Translations under genes and position numbers: made by a program
Assembly: GCF_002142215.1 (NCBI RefSeq)
Contig: NZ_NAST01000001.1
Location: 1-64,000 of the forward strand
DNA from: Gilliamella sp. N-G2
Lineage (GTDB): Bacteria; Pseudomonadota; Gammaproteobacteria; Enterobacterales; Orbaceae
Direction: 5' to 3'
DNA length: 64,000 bases
In this document: positions 56,008 to 64,000 of the stretch, piece after piece
How the letters are laid out: every line of letters starts with the position of its first letter
Position numbering within the stretch: the stretch's first letter is position 1
The notes under the pieces: generated by a model
Database searches by the model: none
Seen by the model: only the letters and a program-made list of their open reading frames with translations
What the model was told of the DNA's origin: nothing

Positions 56008-56562
56008 CTAACGAGTGTAATGATAAGTGATACTTGTTTTGGCTATTTGATGTGCATTTGCAATAAATCCTATCATCGCGGGTGTTGTTTGATCTGTCAC
56101 ATCAATATGATCAATATCAAGAGCATAAAGTGTAAACTGATAACGGTGATTGCTGTTTTCCGGTGGGCATGGACCACCATAACTAATCGTACCAAAGTCA
56201 TTGCGAATTAATTGACTACCTTTAGGTAATAATTTAGGTTGATTACCAGCTGATTCAGTAATAAGTTGGCTTTGCACAGGAATATTTACCACCTGCCAAT
56301 GCCACCAACCGGATCCCGTCGGTGCATCAGGATCATACATGGTCAATACTAAACTTTTAGCATTAGTTGGAACATTCTGCCATTCAATTTGCGGTGAGAT
56401 GTTATCGCCAGTACAACCAAATTGATTGGAAATAAATTTACTAGTAAAACCATCTTTAGCTAATTCTGGAATGATTAATTTTAATTGATCGGCTAAACAA
56501 TTAAAAGGTGCAAGCATCGCCAAGCTTAATAATAATGGTTTAAAGTGTTTTGCAATAAACAT
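56008..56562 (-). CDS. YbhB/YbcL-type PEBP-like secreted protein
   Basis: A 184-residue protein with a signal peptide (cleavage likely at LADQ, near residue 24). The phosphatidylethanolamine-binding fold is marked by GCTGDNISPQIEWQNVP, MYDPDAPTGSGWWHWQVVNIP and GGPCPPENSNHRYQFTLYALD. The ligand and role are unknown; E. coli YbcL and YbhB are the nearest known relatives. SD AAAGGAA is good. It is followed by the AraC gene. Confidence 0.9.
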   Translation of the reverse strand: MFIAKHFKPLLLSLAMLAPFNCLADQLKLIIPELAKDGFTSKFISNQFGCTGDNISPQIEWQNVPTNAKSLVLTMYDPDAPTGSGWWHWQVVNIPVQSQLITESAGNQPKLLPKGSQLIRNDFGTISYGGPCPPENSNHRYQFTLYALDIDHIDVTDQTTPAMIGFIANAHQIAKTSITYHYTR

Positions 56563-56663
56563 GTTGTTTCCTTTTTTATTAACATATGTATGTTTAACAA
56601 TAAACCATTATTAACGAACAATCAGTACACTATCAGCCAATTTAGGTACAAATTAGCTTAACT

Positions 56664-57272
56664 TTATTTTTTCGTTGCTAATACCCTTTCTACCGTATCA
56701 ACGATAGCTTGAGTTTGTGAGTCAATTTCAATATTTACTTCATCACCAATTTTTTTACTATCTAGAGAGGTAATCGCTAATGTTTCAGGAATTAGATGGA
56801 TATTAAATTGATTATCTTTTACTTCTCCTACAGTTAAACTTGCACCATCTATACCAATAAAACCTTTATATAAAACATATTTCATAAATTTTTCTGGCAT
56901 GGCTAACGTCATTTGACAGTTAGTTGCTGTTTTTTGGATGTCAATAATGGTGGCTCGGCAAGAGACATGCCCTGACATTACATGGCCACCAATTTCATCA
57001 CCATATTTTGCACTTCGTTCAATATTTACCAAATCATTTAACTTTTTACTACCGAGAGTTGTTAAGGATAACGTTTCTTGCATAATATCAAAAGTAACCC
57101 AATCATCTTTAAAATCGGTCACGGTTAAACAACATCCATCGTTAGCAATGGATGCACCGATTTCGATATGTTGTGTTAATTTTGCTGGTAATTTTACCTT
57201 ATAAGTACGTAATTTATCTTGATCGATGATATCAATAATTTGACCAACACCTTGAACGATTCCTGTAAACAT
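56664..57272 (-). CDS. ribE: riboflavin synthase alpha chain
   Basis: Dismutates two 6,7-dimethyl-8-ribityllumazines to riboflavin. The 202-residue protein has two similar lumazine-binding halves: MFTGIVQGVGQI, GASIANDGCCLTVTDF, GGHVMSGHVSCRATI and GIDGASLTVGEV. It is monocistronic and divergent from crcB. No FMN riboswitch is visible upstream. Named ribC in E. coli. Confidence 0.96.
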   Translation of the reverse strand: MFTGIVQGVGQIIDIIDQDKLRTYKVKLPAKLTQHIEIGASIANDGCCLTVTDFKDDWVTFDIMQETLSLTTLGSKKLNDLVNIERSAKYGDEIGGHVMSGHVSCRATIIDIQKTATNCQMTLAMPEKFMKYVLYKGFIGIDGASLTVGEVKDNQFNIHLIPETLAITSLDSKKIGDEVNIEIDSQTQAIVDTVERVLATKK

Positions 57273-57466
57273 TATTTTAACCTTTATAATTCATCATTAT
57301 TATCAGCTATTTTAACGCAAACCAATAAAAAATAATAATGATTACAATCAAATGATTTTGGTTAGCCTAGCTAATAAATGAAATAATTTACTCAGCAAAA
57401 AGATACCCATTTTATTAGTCTACTGATATGATCATGGTTAATTAATGATTTAAAGGTTTATCATTT

Positions 57467-57844
57467 ATGTTAAAACTTATTTTAGCAATTTCGGTCGGTT
57501 CAGTGGCTGGTGGTTTATTACGCTGGTTTTTATCGTTAAAGTTAAATGTGATTGCTTTTACTATTCCATTAGGGACATTAGTTGCTAATTTAATTGCTGG
57601 TTATATTATTGGTTTCGCCATTGCCTTTTTTAATCACTCTACCCTATCTTCTGAATGGAGATTGTTAATAATTACTGGTTTTTGTGGTGGATTATCGACT
57701 TTCTCCACCTTTTCAGCTGAGATTGTTAATTTTCTTCAAGAAGGACGTATTGGTTGGGGATTAACTACCATCGCTATTCATGTTGCAGGTTCAGTATTAA
57801 TGACGTTTTTAGGAATTTTGACCTATCAATATTTTCGTTCATGA
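57467..57844 (+). CDS. crcB: fluoride ion channel CrcB/Fluc
   Basis: A 125-residue membrane protein with four helices that exports fluoride as a dual-topology dimer. [30 protein letters not shown] with the polar-track Asn, and [16 protein letters not shown] with the conserved Phe and Ser/Thr track are complete. No fluoride riboswitch motif is seen in the 194-bp upstream gap. The sulA gene follows after 105 bp. Confidence 0.95.
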   Translation: MLKLILAISVGSVAGGLLRWFLSLKLNVIAFTIPLGTLVANLIAGYIIGFAIAFFNHSTLSSEWRLLIITGFCGGLSTFSTFSAEIVNFLQEGRIGWGLTTIAIHVAGSVLMTFLGILTYQYFRS

Positions 57845-57888
57845 AGATATATTACACCATAATAATATAAAAAATGAGCAAAACAGTA

Positions 57889-57936
57889 TTTACAACCTCA
57901 AAATACTGTATTAATATACACTGTATAAGTAAACAG
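57889..57936 (+). promoter_or_regulatory. sulA promoter with overlapping LexA boxes
   Basis: TTTACA (57889-57894), a 17-bp spacer and TAATAT (57912-57917) form a sigma-70 promoter. A perfect LexA box CTGT-N8-ACAG lies at 57921-57936, with a one-mismatch box CTGT-N8-ACAC at 57906-57921 sharing one base. LexA bound here would cover the -10 and start site. Confidence 0.82.
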
Positions 57937-57949
57937 TGTAGAGATTATT

Positions 57950-58342
57950 ATGCTTATTGAACATTCATCACCACAACTTATGGCTATCAATTTTGAAACA
58001 CCTTTTCAACAAGTGTTGCAACAGCAGAGACCTTTATTACGTTCGTTCAATAAAGAAAAGAAATGGCAATTATGGCTATCAGATCGTCCAATGTTAAAAC
58101 GTTCATGGTTAAATATTGCTGGGCTCGATAAACAAAAAGTCGTACATTTAGCTAACTTAACTAATAATAATTTAGTCTCAACTATTGAAAAGGCATTACA
58201 AAGTAAAACCTGTAGTTATGTGGTTGCTTGTATTAACGATCTTAATGAGCAAGATAAACAACGTATAGAACAAGCGGTTTTAACCAGCGATACTTGTTTA
58301 TTCTTAGTTCGTGACAAATTAAATTTTGTTCAATATCATTAA
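57950..58342 (+). CDS. sulA: SulA-like SOS cell-division inhibitor
   Basis: A 130-residue protein that blocks FtsZ after DNA damage. KKWQLWLSDRPMLKRSWLNIAGLDKQKVVHL matches the SulA core (LW..RPxL.R.WL..AGL). The N terminus is shorter than in E. coli SulA (169 residues). The ATG lies 13 bp after a perfect LexA box. The tight SOS control supports the call. A strong terminator follows. Confidence 0.88.
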   Translation: MLIEHSSPQLMAINFETPFQQVLQQQRPLLRSFNKEKKWQLWLSDRPMLKRSWLNIAGLDKQKVVHLANLTNNNLVSTIEKALQSKTCSYVVACINDLNEQDKQRIEQAVLTSDTCLFLVRDKLNFVQYH

Positions 58343-58384
58343 AACAATTGTTATCACAATAATTTAATTATCTCATTAACTTCA

Positions 58385-58424
58385 AATAAAGGCACTACCT
58401 TAAGCGGTAGTGCCTTTATTTGTC
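58385..58424. terminator. sulA terminator
   Basis: AATAAAGGCACTACC (58385-58399) and GGTAGTGCCTTTATT (58406-58420) form a perfect 15-bp stem around TTAAGC, with T-rich sequence following. It also serves the convergent tetR gene. Confidence 0.85.
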
Positions 58425-58493
58425 TTTTGTTTTTAATATTGACTAAAATAAATAGTTGTTAAAAAAAACACAATTATTTATTTTTTCTAAATT

Positions 58494-59147
58494 TTAAACA
58501 ACTTTGAGTTTTTCATGATTACATTCAATTTCAGCATCTCGTCTGGCTTGGTTGATTATTGCTTTAGATATCCATTGTGAAAGAGTTATCATTTGTTCGT
58601 CATCAAAGTTCCAAATATCTTTTAATACCATAAAAATTTCTGAACCATATATAATGGAGATGGAATGAATAACTTTATTGTATAACTCATCCGGTAGTTG
58701 TTCTTTAATTGGTTGTAACAGGTTAGATAAGATCTCTTTACGATTACCCCGAACAAGTTTTTCTGATTGTTCGGAAATTTTTGATCGTTCAGTTGCCCAC
58801 TGCTGCAAAGAAAGTCTTAATGCAGCTCGTAATGCACCCTCATGCTTTAACATTTGCGGAAATGCGAATGCTAAAAAATCATTTACTCGATCTTCAACTT
58901 TTTCTTTATCTGATTTCCAGAAGAATATAGGTCCGAGCGATTTTTCAACTACTGCTGATATCAAGTCACTTTTGGTTGGAAAATAACGATAGGCTGTCGC
59001 TCTTGAAACACCACCTTTATCCGACAACTCAGTAATGGATACATCTTTACCTTGTTCCAAAACTTTTAATGCAATTTCGATGAGATGTTCATAAGTACGT
59101 TTTTTTACACCTGTGTAATTTTTTGAAATGAGTGATCTATTTTTCAT
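58494..59147 (-). CDS. TetR-family regulator
   Basis: A 217-residue regulator with the N-terminal TetR helix-turn-helix (about residues 18-65: SITELSDKGGVSRATAYRYFPTKSDLISAV) and a helical ligand domain. It is divergent from the Tm-1-like/PEP-hydrolase-like operon with a 185-bp gap that holds an inverted repeat at 59233-59250, so it probably regulates that operon and itself. The ligand is unknown. Confidence 0.88.
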   Translation of the reverse strand: MKNRSLISKNYTGVKKRTYEHLIEIALKVLEQGKDVSITELSDKGGVSRATAYRYFPTKSDLISAVVEKSLGPIFFWKSDKEKVEDRVNDFLAFAFPQMLKHEGALRAALRLSLQQWATERSKISEQSEKLVRGNRKEILSNLLQPIKEQLPDELYNKVIHSISIIYGSEIFMVLKDIWNFDDEQMITLSQWISKAIINQARRDAEIECNHEKLKVV

Positions 59148-59232
59148 ATCGTCATTTTTTTATTTATGTAAATGTCTGTATATTATATAACTTTTTTGTA
59201 AATAACTAAAATTTATAAAAAATACAAAAAAA

Positions 59233-59250
59233 ATGAGACTTAGGTCTCAT
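59233..59250. promoter_or_regulatory. inverted repeat, candidate TetR operator
   Basis: ATGAGAC-TTAG-GTCTCAT is an 18-bp inverted repeat between the divergent tetR and Tm-1-like genes. A good operator candidate. Confidence 0.45.
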
Positions 59251-59332
59251 CTTTATCATATAATAATTAAAGTAGTAATCGCTAGTTAAGTAAGAAGTAT
59301 CGAGTTCTATTTTATCTGTTAAGGAGAAATAA

Positions 59333-60544
59333 ATGGCATCGCATAACATGGTTTACTTGGTCGCGACACTAGACACAAAAGGAGAAGAGATTGTTTACGT
59401 CAAACATTTACTTAGTAAAAGAAATGTTGAAAGTAAAATAGTTGATATCTCCACTAAGCAACCGCATTCTTTTAATCACATTGCTGATATTAGCGCCAGC
59501 ACTGTCGCTAAATATCATCCCGAGGGTGAAAAAGCTGTTTTTGTCACCGATAGAGGAAAGGCTATCGTTGCAATGGCTAATGCATTTAAACAATTTTTAA
59601 TAGCGCAAAATGATGTTGACGCTATACTCGGTTTAGGTGGTTCGGGTGGTACCGCATTAATCACTCCAGCTATGCAAGCGCTGCCTATTGGCGTACCAAA
59701 GTTGATGGTTTCAACCATGGCTTCAGGTGATATATCAGGATATATCGGTGCAAGTGATATTACGATGCTCTATTCCGTTACAGATATTGCTGGCGTAAAT
59801 GTTATCTCAAGAAAAGTACTTGCCAATGCAGCTAATTCTATTGCAGGTTCAGTATTATTTAAAACGCAAGAACAAGTTGAAGATAAGCCAGCAATTGGAT
59901 TAACTATGTTCGGTGTTACTACCCCGTGTGTTCAATCACTTTCAGCAAAATTAAATGATAAATACGATTGCTTAGTTTTTCATGCAACGGGTAGTGGCGG
60001 TAAGGCAATGGAAAAATTAGCTGATAGCCATTTATTAAAAGGTGTACTTGATATTACGACCACTGAAGTTTGTGATCATCTATTTGATGGAGTACTTGCT
60101 TGTGATGATGATCGATTTGAAGCCATTGCAAGAAGTCAAGTTCCATATATTGGATCATGTGGTGCTTTAGACATGGTCAATTTCGGTAGTCCAGATACTA
60201 TTCCAGAAAAATATCGAGATCGGCTGTTTTATCCTCATAATCCACAAGTTACTTTAATGCGAACCACGCCAGAAGAGAATAAAATCATGGCAAATTGGAT
60301 CGCTACAAAACTAAATAAATGTCAAGGTGAAGTAGTTTTTATTATTCCTGAAAGTGGTTTTTCTGCACTTGATATTGAAAATGGGGATTTTTGGTCACCG
60401 CAAGCGGATAAAGCTTTTATAGATGAGTTTGAAAAAGTCTTTATTCAAACTAAAAAACGACGGTTAATAAAAACCTCGCATCATATTAATTCACCAGAAT
60501 TTTGTAATTTAGTTATTAACGAATTTAAAAATATAATTAAATAA
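59333..60544 (+). CDS. Tm-1-like ATP-binding domain protein (UPF0261)
   Basis: A 403-residue protein of the Tm-1-like / UPF0261 family: [21 protein letters not shown] at the start, [50 protein letters not shown] and [15 protein letters not shown]. In plants the tomato Tm-1 protein joins this domain to a PEP-hydrolase-like TIM barrel and inhibits tobamovirus replication. In bacteria the two halves are separate neighbouring genes, as here (16 bp apart). The bacterial function is not established. SD AAGGAG is strong. Confidence 0.88.
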   Translation: MASHNMVYLVATLDTKGEEIVYVKHLLSKRNVESKIVDISTKQPHSFNHIADISASTVAKYHPEGEKAVFVTDRGKAIVAMANAFKQFLIAQNDVDAILGLGGSGGTALITPAMQALPIGVPKLMVSTMASGDISGYIGASDITMLYSVTDIAGVNVISRKVLANAANSIAGSVLFKTQEQVEDKPAIGLTMFGVTTPCVQSLSAKLNDKYDCLVFHATGSGGKAMEKLADSHLLKGVLDITTTEVCDHLFDGVLACDDDRFEAIARSQVPYIGSCGALDMVNFGSPDTIPEKYRDRLFYPHNPQVTLMRTTPEENKIMANWIATKLNKCQGEVVFIIPESGFSALDIENGDFWSPQADKAFIDEFEKVFIQTKKRRLIKTSHHINSPEFCNLVINEFKNIIK

Positions 60545-60560
60545 AGTAATGGAGAAAATT

Positions 60561-61394
60561 ATGAGTAGTAAACGTGCTCAATTATTAAAAAAATTCCATG
60601 ATATGATTGCTAAAGGTCAACCAATCATCGGTGGAGGCGCTGGTACAGGATTATCGGCGAAATGCGAAGAAGCTGGTGGTATTGATCTGATTGTAATTTA
60701 CAATTCTGGTCGTTATCGTATGGCGGGTCGCGGATCGCTAGCTGGCTTATTAGCTTATGGTAATGCCAATGAAATTGTTATGGATATGGCAAAAGAAGTA
60801 TTACCGGTTGTAAAACATACTCCTGTTTTAGCTGGCGTAAATGGCACCGACCCTTTCTGCCAATTTGATCAGTTTTTAGATCAAATTAAAGCTACCGGAT
60901 TTGCTGGCGTACAAAACTTTCCTACTGTCGGTTTAATTGATGGTAATTTTAGAGCTAACCTTGAAGAAACTGGTATGGGCTATGCGTTAGAAGTTGAGAT
61001 GATTCGCAAAGCACATGAAAAAGATCTGCTAACTACACCATATGTATTTAGTGAACAAGATGCTATTGATATGACCAAAGCTGGGGCGGATATTTTAGTT
61101 CCACATATGGGCTTAACCACCGGTGGTAGTATTGGCGCCCAAACCGCATTAAAACTTGCGGATTGTGTACCTTTAATCAATCAATGGGCTAAAGCAGCTA
61201 AAGCAATTCGTCCAGATATTATTATACTTTGCCATGGCGGACCTATTTCATCTCCTGAAGATGCAGAATATATTTTACAAAATTGTCCTGATTGTAACGG
61301 ATTCTATGGTGCAAGTTCAATGGAACGTTTGCCTACTGAAACTGCACTTAAACAAACTACTGAAAAATTTAAATCTATTCGACACCAACAATAA
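60561..61394 (+). CDS. PEP-hydrolase-like TIM-barrel protein
   Basis: A 277-residue TIM-barrel protein of the phosphoenolpyruvate hydrolase-like family (PF09370, the C-terminal half of plant Tm-1): [55 protein letters not shown]-type start, [19 protein letters not shown] and [14 protein letters not shown]. The ATG at 60561 has GGAG 7 nt before it; the ATG at 60549 is not preferred. It partners with the Tm-1-like gene. Substrate unknown. Confidence 0.87.
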   Translation: MSSKRAQLLKKFHDMIAKGQPIIGGGAGTGLSAKCEEAGGIDLIVIYNSGRYRMAGRGSLAGLLAYGNANEIVMDMAKEVLPVVKHTPVLAGVNGTDPFCQFDQFLDQIKATGFAGVQNFPTVGLIDGNFRANLEETGMGYALEVEMIRKAHEKDLLTTPYVFSEQDAIDMTKAGADILVPHMGLTTGGSIGAQTALKLADCVPLINQWAKAAKAIRPDIIILCHGGPISSPEDAEYILQNCPDCNGFYGASSMERLPTETALKQTTEKFKSIRHQQ

Positions 61395-61400
61395 GTAAGC

Positions 61401-61437
61401 AATAACGGTGCGACTGTTAGTCGCACTGCTATTTTTT
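61401..61437 (+). terminator. terminator after the Tm-1-like operon
   Basis: GTGCGACT (61408-61415) and AGTCGCAC (61419-61426) form an 8-bp stem around GTT, followed by TGCTATTTTTTC. Confidence 0.8.
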
Positions 61438-61647
61438 CTATTCTTAAACAAAAGTAAATATACTAATACCGTCTTAAATTTCAGTTATAAAAAATTGATG
61501 ACATTTGTCTACTGCTTTACTATTGAGTGTTAACTGTGAGACAATCATATTTGCAGTATCCTATGTTTTAAAAGAGTAATAACGTTTGTAAGAAATCTTT
61601 AAGAGTTTCATTATTGTTATTTTGCTAACTTAATATAGGAAACCAAA

Positions 61648-62064
61648 ATGAAAGAATATCAAACTGATGTAGCTGCATTTGTACTACGAATTGCTTTAGG
61701 TATGATGTTTTTAGCCCATGGTTTTACCAAACTACTTGTTCTAACCCCTGAAGGTACCGCCGAGTATTTTCATACTCTTGGCTTTCCCAGCTTTTTTTCT
61801 TATATCGTTATCGTTTTTGAGATTGGTGGTGGCGCACTATTGTTACTCGGTATTTTAACCCGTGCAGTAGCGCTAATTGCTTTTTTTCAACTAGCAATAA
61901 TAACGATGGTACATTGGGCTAATGGTTGGTCATTTACCAATCCTGGTGGTGGTTGGGAGTATCCAGCTTTTATGTCACTAACTGCTTTTAGTTTGGCATT
62001 ATTAGGAACAGGTCGATTTAGTGTTTTAGCAGGTAAAAAATATCCACAAACGATTCAACAATAA
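61648..62064 (+). CDS. DoxX-family membrane protein
   Basis: A 138-residue protein with four membrane segments. FVLRIALGMMFLAHGFTKLL, FEIGGGALLLLGILTRAVALIAF and GWEYPAFMSLTAFSLALLGTGRFS are typical of DoxX/SURF4-like proteins. Some relatives act with thiol or oxidant defence, but no role can be assigned here. SD TAGGAAACC fits. It is monocistronic, with a hairpin after it. Confidence 0.88.
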   Translation: MKEYQTDVAAFVLRIALGMMFLAHGFTKLLVLTPEGTAEYFHTLGFPSFFSYIVIVFEIGGGALLLLGILTRAVALIAFFQLAIITMVHWANGWSFTNPGGGWEYPAFMSLTAFSLALLGTGRFSVLAGKKYPQTIQQ

Positions 62065-62076
62065 GATTCTAAATAT

Positions 62077-62115
62077 TTAGGAAAGGTAGAGACAAATATT
62101 TATTACCTTTCCTAA
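62077..62115. terminator. hairpin between convergent doxX and DUF4261 genes
   Basis: TTAGGAAAGGTA (62077-62088) and TACCTTTCCTAA (62104-62115) form a perfect 12-bp stem. Likely a shared transcript end. Confidence 0.65.
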
Positions 62116-62132
62116 AACTTGAAAAGTATAAA

Positions 62133-63008
62133 TTAGTTATTAATTTCAATTACTAAAAGATCACCCTGATCTTTTAAGAAATATTCCTCATCTTGAGGCG
62201 CTCGTAATGACATCATACGATTATCACCCATTTCCATGGTATCGCCAGGATTCATTGTCGCTTGACTTTGTCGCAAATAGTTTAAAATGTTACTAAACAT
62301 GTCAAAATAATATTCACTTTCCTCATAACTATTGGCTAATGCAGCAAAATTAGGTATACCAAATTTATTAGCACCATAAGTGCGCATCCAAATCCCTTTA
62401 ATATTTTCTATTTCATATTTAACAAAACCACAAAACAATAAAGGTAAACATTCCCCTAAAGTGGTTAAACCATCTTTTTCCGAAGCTAGTGAATTAATAA
62501 AGTTAACTGGTAATGAAGTATGAGCATCCTCATTAATTACTGCTAACGCATTAAATTGTTCAAAGCATACCGCTAAACGAGTTAAAGCTAAGTATTGCTC
62601 TAATACATTTTGTTCATAGCCGACATAATATAATAATAAATGACTATCACTTTCATAAACTTGTTGTTTTATTTCTTGACTATAACTTGCTGGTGCAACA
62701 CATGTTTCTAATACAGCCTTAGGATAAGGAGCATTGAGACCAAATATTCTAATAACATGTTTACCCCAACTTACTAAAATACACATACCTTCTTCAAGTT
62801 GTCCGAACGGAGTTTCATATCGAATATCTTTTATGGTCGGATCAATCGATTTGAGTTTTGCTAATAATTCATCGTTATTAATATTAAGGGCACCGCTAAA
62901 TACAATACTTACGCTAATGGCATTTTCAATATCAGGATTTGGGACAATCGAATTATCCATCTGTTTTGATTCTGTTTTTTTAGCAAAAAAACGAGAAAAT
63001 ATACCCAT
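62133..63008 (-). CDS. DUF4261 domain protein
   Basis: A 291-residue soluble protein with no signal peptide. The C-terminal region has YEESEYYFDMFSNILNYLRQSQATMNPGDTMEMGD, whose final part (GDTM.MG) fits DUF4261 (PF14080). The N-terminal half is mixed alpha/beta with VSIVFSGALNINNDEL. AAGGA lies 8 nt before the ATG. Such proteins are sometimes linked to secretion or polymorphic toxin loci, but none is seen here. Function unknown. Confidence 0.75.
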   Translation of the reverse strand: MGIFSRFFAKKTESKQMDNSIVPNPDIENAISVSIVFSGALNINNDELLAKLKSIDPTIKDIRYETPFGQLEEGMCILVSWGKHVIRIFGLNAPYPKAVLETCVAPASYSQEIKQQVYESDSHLLLYYVGYEQNVLEQYLALTRLAVCFEQFNALAVINEDAHTSLPVNFINSLASEKDGLTTLGECLPLLFCGFVKYEIENIKGIWMRTYGANKFGIPNFAALANSYEESEYYFDMFSNILNYLRQSQATMNPGDTMEMGDNRMMSLRAPQDEEYFLKDQGDLLVIEINN

Positions 63009-63136
63009 TTCATATTCCTTATGACAACTATTCTAAATTAAATCAAATTTTGTGCATTTTATAGTAATTGACGATATAAAACTTAAACAATAATATCCAC
63101 TTACATATATTAAGTAAATATTTTATTTATCAATTT

Positions 63137-64000
63137 TCACCATTGTAAATTTTTTAATTCAATAATTAAAAAGTCAATCAAACATCGAGTTCTAAGTGGT
63201 AATAATTTGCGACTTGGGTAAATAGCATAAATATTTAAATCCTCAATTTCATAATTACTGAGTATAGGGGAAAGTCGCCCTTCTTTAATGTCATTACCAA
63301 TAATAAAATCAGGTTGTTTGGAAATTCCTCCGTGATGTAGCATTATTTGTCGGCAAGTATCACCATTATTACAATAAATATCAGCATTTAAATTTATTGC
63401 ATAACAAATATTATCTTGATAAAAATTCCATTGTTCTTTCTTTGCCCAATGACTATACATAATTATTTTATGTTGTTTAAGATCATTTGGCTGACAAGGT
63501 GTGCCATGTTCGGCTAGATATTTTGGTGATGCAGCAACAATCATTTTTGTGGTAGATAATTTGCGACTAATTAACGATGAGTTATTTAAATTCCCCACTC
63601 TTATAGCCAGATCATAGCCTTCTTCCAACAAATTGACTATTCGATCGGATAAAGTTATATCGAGTGTAATGTGTGGATATTTATCGATAAATTTTTGCCA
63701 TAAAGGAGCTAAATGTAAAATACCGAAACTAACAGGGACATTCACTTTTAGAATACCTTGAGGATTGGCGTGATTCAGGCGCAAATTGTTTTCTGCCTCT
63801 TCTGTAGCTTCAATTATTTCTTTGGCGTGCCAATAAAATGTTTGTCCTTCATTAGTAATAATCATATTTCGAGTTGTTCGTTGCAATAATCGTATTTGTA
63901 AACGATCTTCTAATGCTTGAATTTGACGAGATACCGCTTGCTTAGACATATTCAATTTTATGGCAGCCTTGATAAAACTATTACATTCAACTACTGCAAC
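63137..64000 (-). CDS. LysR-family regulator, cut by the window's right edge
   Basis: At least 287 codons of a LysR regulator are present. The C-terminal substrate domain and most of the helix-turn-helix (NMSKQAVSRQIQALEDRLQIRLLQRTTRNM) are seen. The frame stays open without a stop to base 64000, reading VAVVECNSFIKAAIKL just before the recognition helix, which is the normal LysR N-terminal pattern. The true start therefore lies a few codons beyond the edge; the TTG at 63955 is not the start. Target genes are not visible. Confidence 0.88.
   Translation of the reverse strand, partial: VAVVECNSFIKAAIKLNMSKQAVSRQIQALEDRLQIRLLQRTTRNMIITNEGQTFYWHAKEIIEATEEAENNLRLNHANPQGILKVNVPVSFGILHLAPLWQKFIDKYPHITLDITLSDRIVNLLEEGYDLAIRVGNLNNSSLISRKLSTTKMIVAASPKYLAEHGTPCQPNDLKQHKIIMYSHWAKKEQWNFYQDNICYAINLNADIYCNNGDTCRQIMLHHGGISKQPDFIIGNDIKEGRLSPILSNYEIEDLNIYAIYPSRKLLPLRTRCLIDFLIIELKNLQW

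Noticed and set aside
57273-57466. Fluoride riboswitch before crcB
   Set aside because: No GATGGTGTTC-like core or matching 3' strand is visible in the gap.
57273-57466. FMN riboswitch for ribE
   Set aside because: The gap is short and AT-rich, with none of the conserved GC-rich RFN boxes.
62734-63024. Plus-strand frame opposite the DUF4261 gene
   Set aside because: Antisense shadow with no recognisable domain.
63137-63955. LysR gene starting at TTG 63955 as a complete gene
   Set aside because: It would lack the first helix of the DNA-binding domain, while the open frame continues to the window edge with the expected LysR residues.

Overview
The window looks like a chromosomal segment of a low-GC gammaproteobacterium. 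The evidence is its AT-rich codon use, its enterobacterial-type gene families and arrangements (divergent hemA / lolB-ispE, lolC-lolD-lolE, mfd, an E. coli-type yih set), and its diet-like sugar and amino-acid functions. A gut symbiont such as an Orbaceae member (Gilliamella-like) would fit, but that name is inferred from gene content, not proven. No prophage, transposase or rRNA operon was seen.

Layout. 1-744 has no gene but carries two sharp palindromes, probably the control region of a gene lying left of the window. 745-4484 is housekeeping: tRNA-Leu(CAA), a zinc-ribbon protein, a DUF1289 protein, hemA, lolB and ispE. 4567-15632 holds a DUF421 membrane protein, ada, a VWA protein / histidine kinase / response regulator operon, apt, a dimethylarginine hydrolase-like enzyme next to an amino-acid exchanger, trmN, nfi and yigZ. 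15657-15878 is a short, decayed type I-E-like CRISPR array with its leader and no cas genes nearby. 16015-20005 holds a YcxB-like membrane protein and a LysR / MFS / periplasmic beta-propeller unit.

20206-35011 is the centrepiece: a sulfoquinovose (plant sulfolipid sugar) catabolic island. It encodes sulfoquinovosidase (YihQ), mutarotase (YihR), SQ isomerase (YihS), SF kinase (YihV), SFP aldolase (YihT), SLA reductase (YihU), the CsqR/YihW regulator and two transporters. It differs from the E. coli cluster in that glycerol dehydrogenase and DhaK-DhaL-DhaM sit in one tight operon with yihS. Inference: the locus is built to use both halves of sulfoquinovosyl glycerol. YihQ would release SQ and glycerol, GldA/DhaKLM would turn glycerol into DHAP, and the NADH from GldA could be spent by YihU in reducing sulfolactaldehyde to DHPS.

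35252-48779 holds a GNAT enzyme, a rhomboid protease, lolCDE, mfd, two tandem DUF945 (YdgA-like) paralogues and the S-methylmethionine pair mmuP-mmuM. 49048-54955 is a PTS sugar operon: PRD regulator, galactitol-type EIIA/EIIC/EIIB, YjbQ, a ribulose-phosphate-3-epimerase-like enzyme and a hexulose-phosphate isomerase-like enzyme. Its substrate is unknown. 55182-64000 holds an AraC regulator with a PEBP-like secreted protein, ribE, crcB, an SOS-controlled sulA, a TetR / Tm-1-like / PEP-hydrolase-like module, a DoxX protein, a DUF4261 protein and a LysR gene cut by the right edge.
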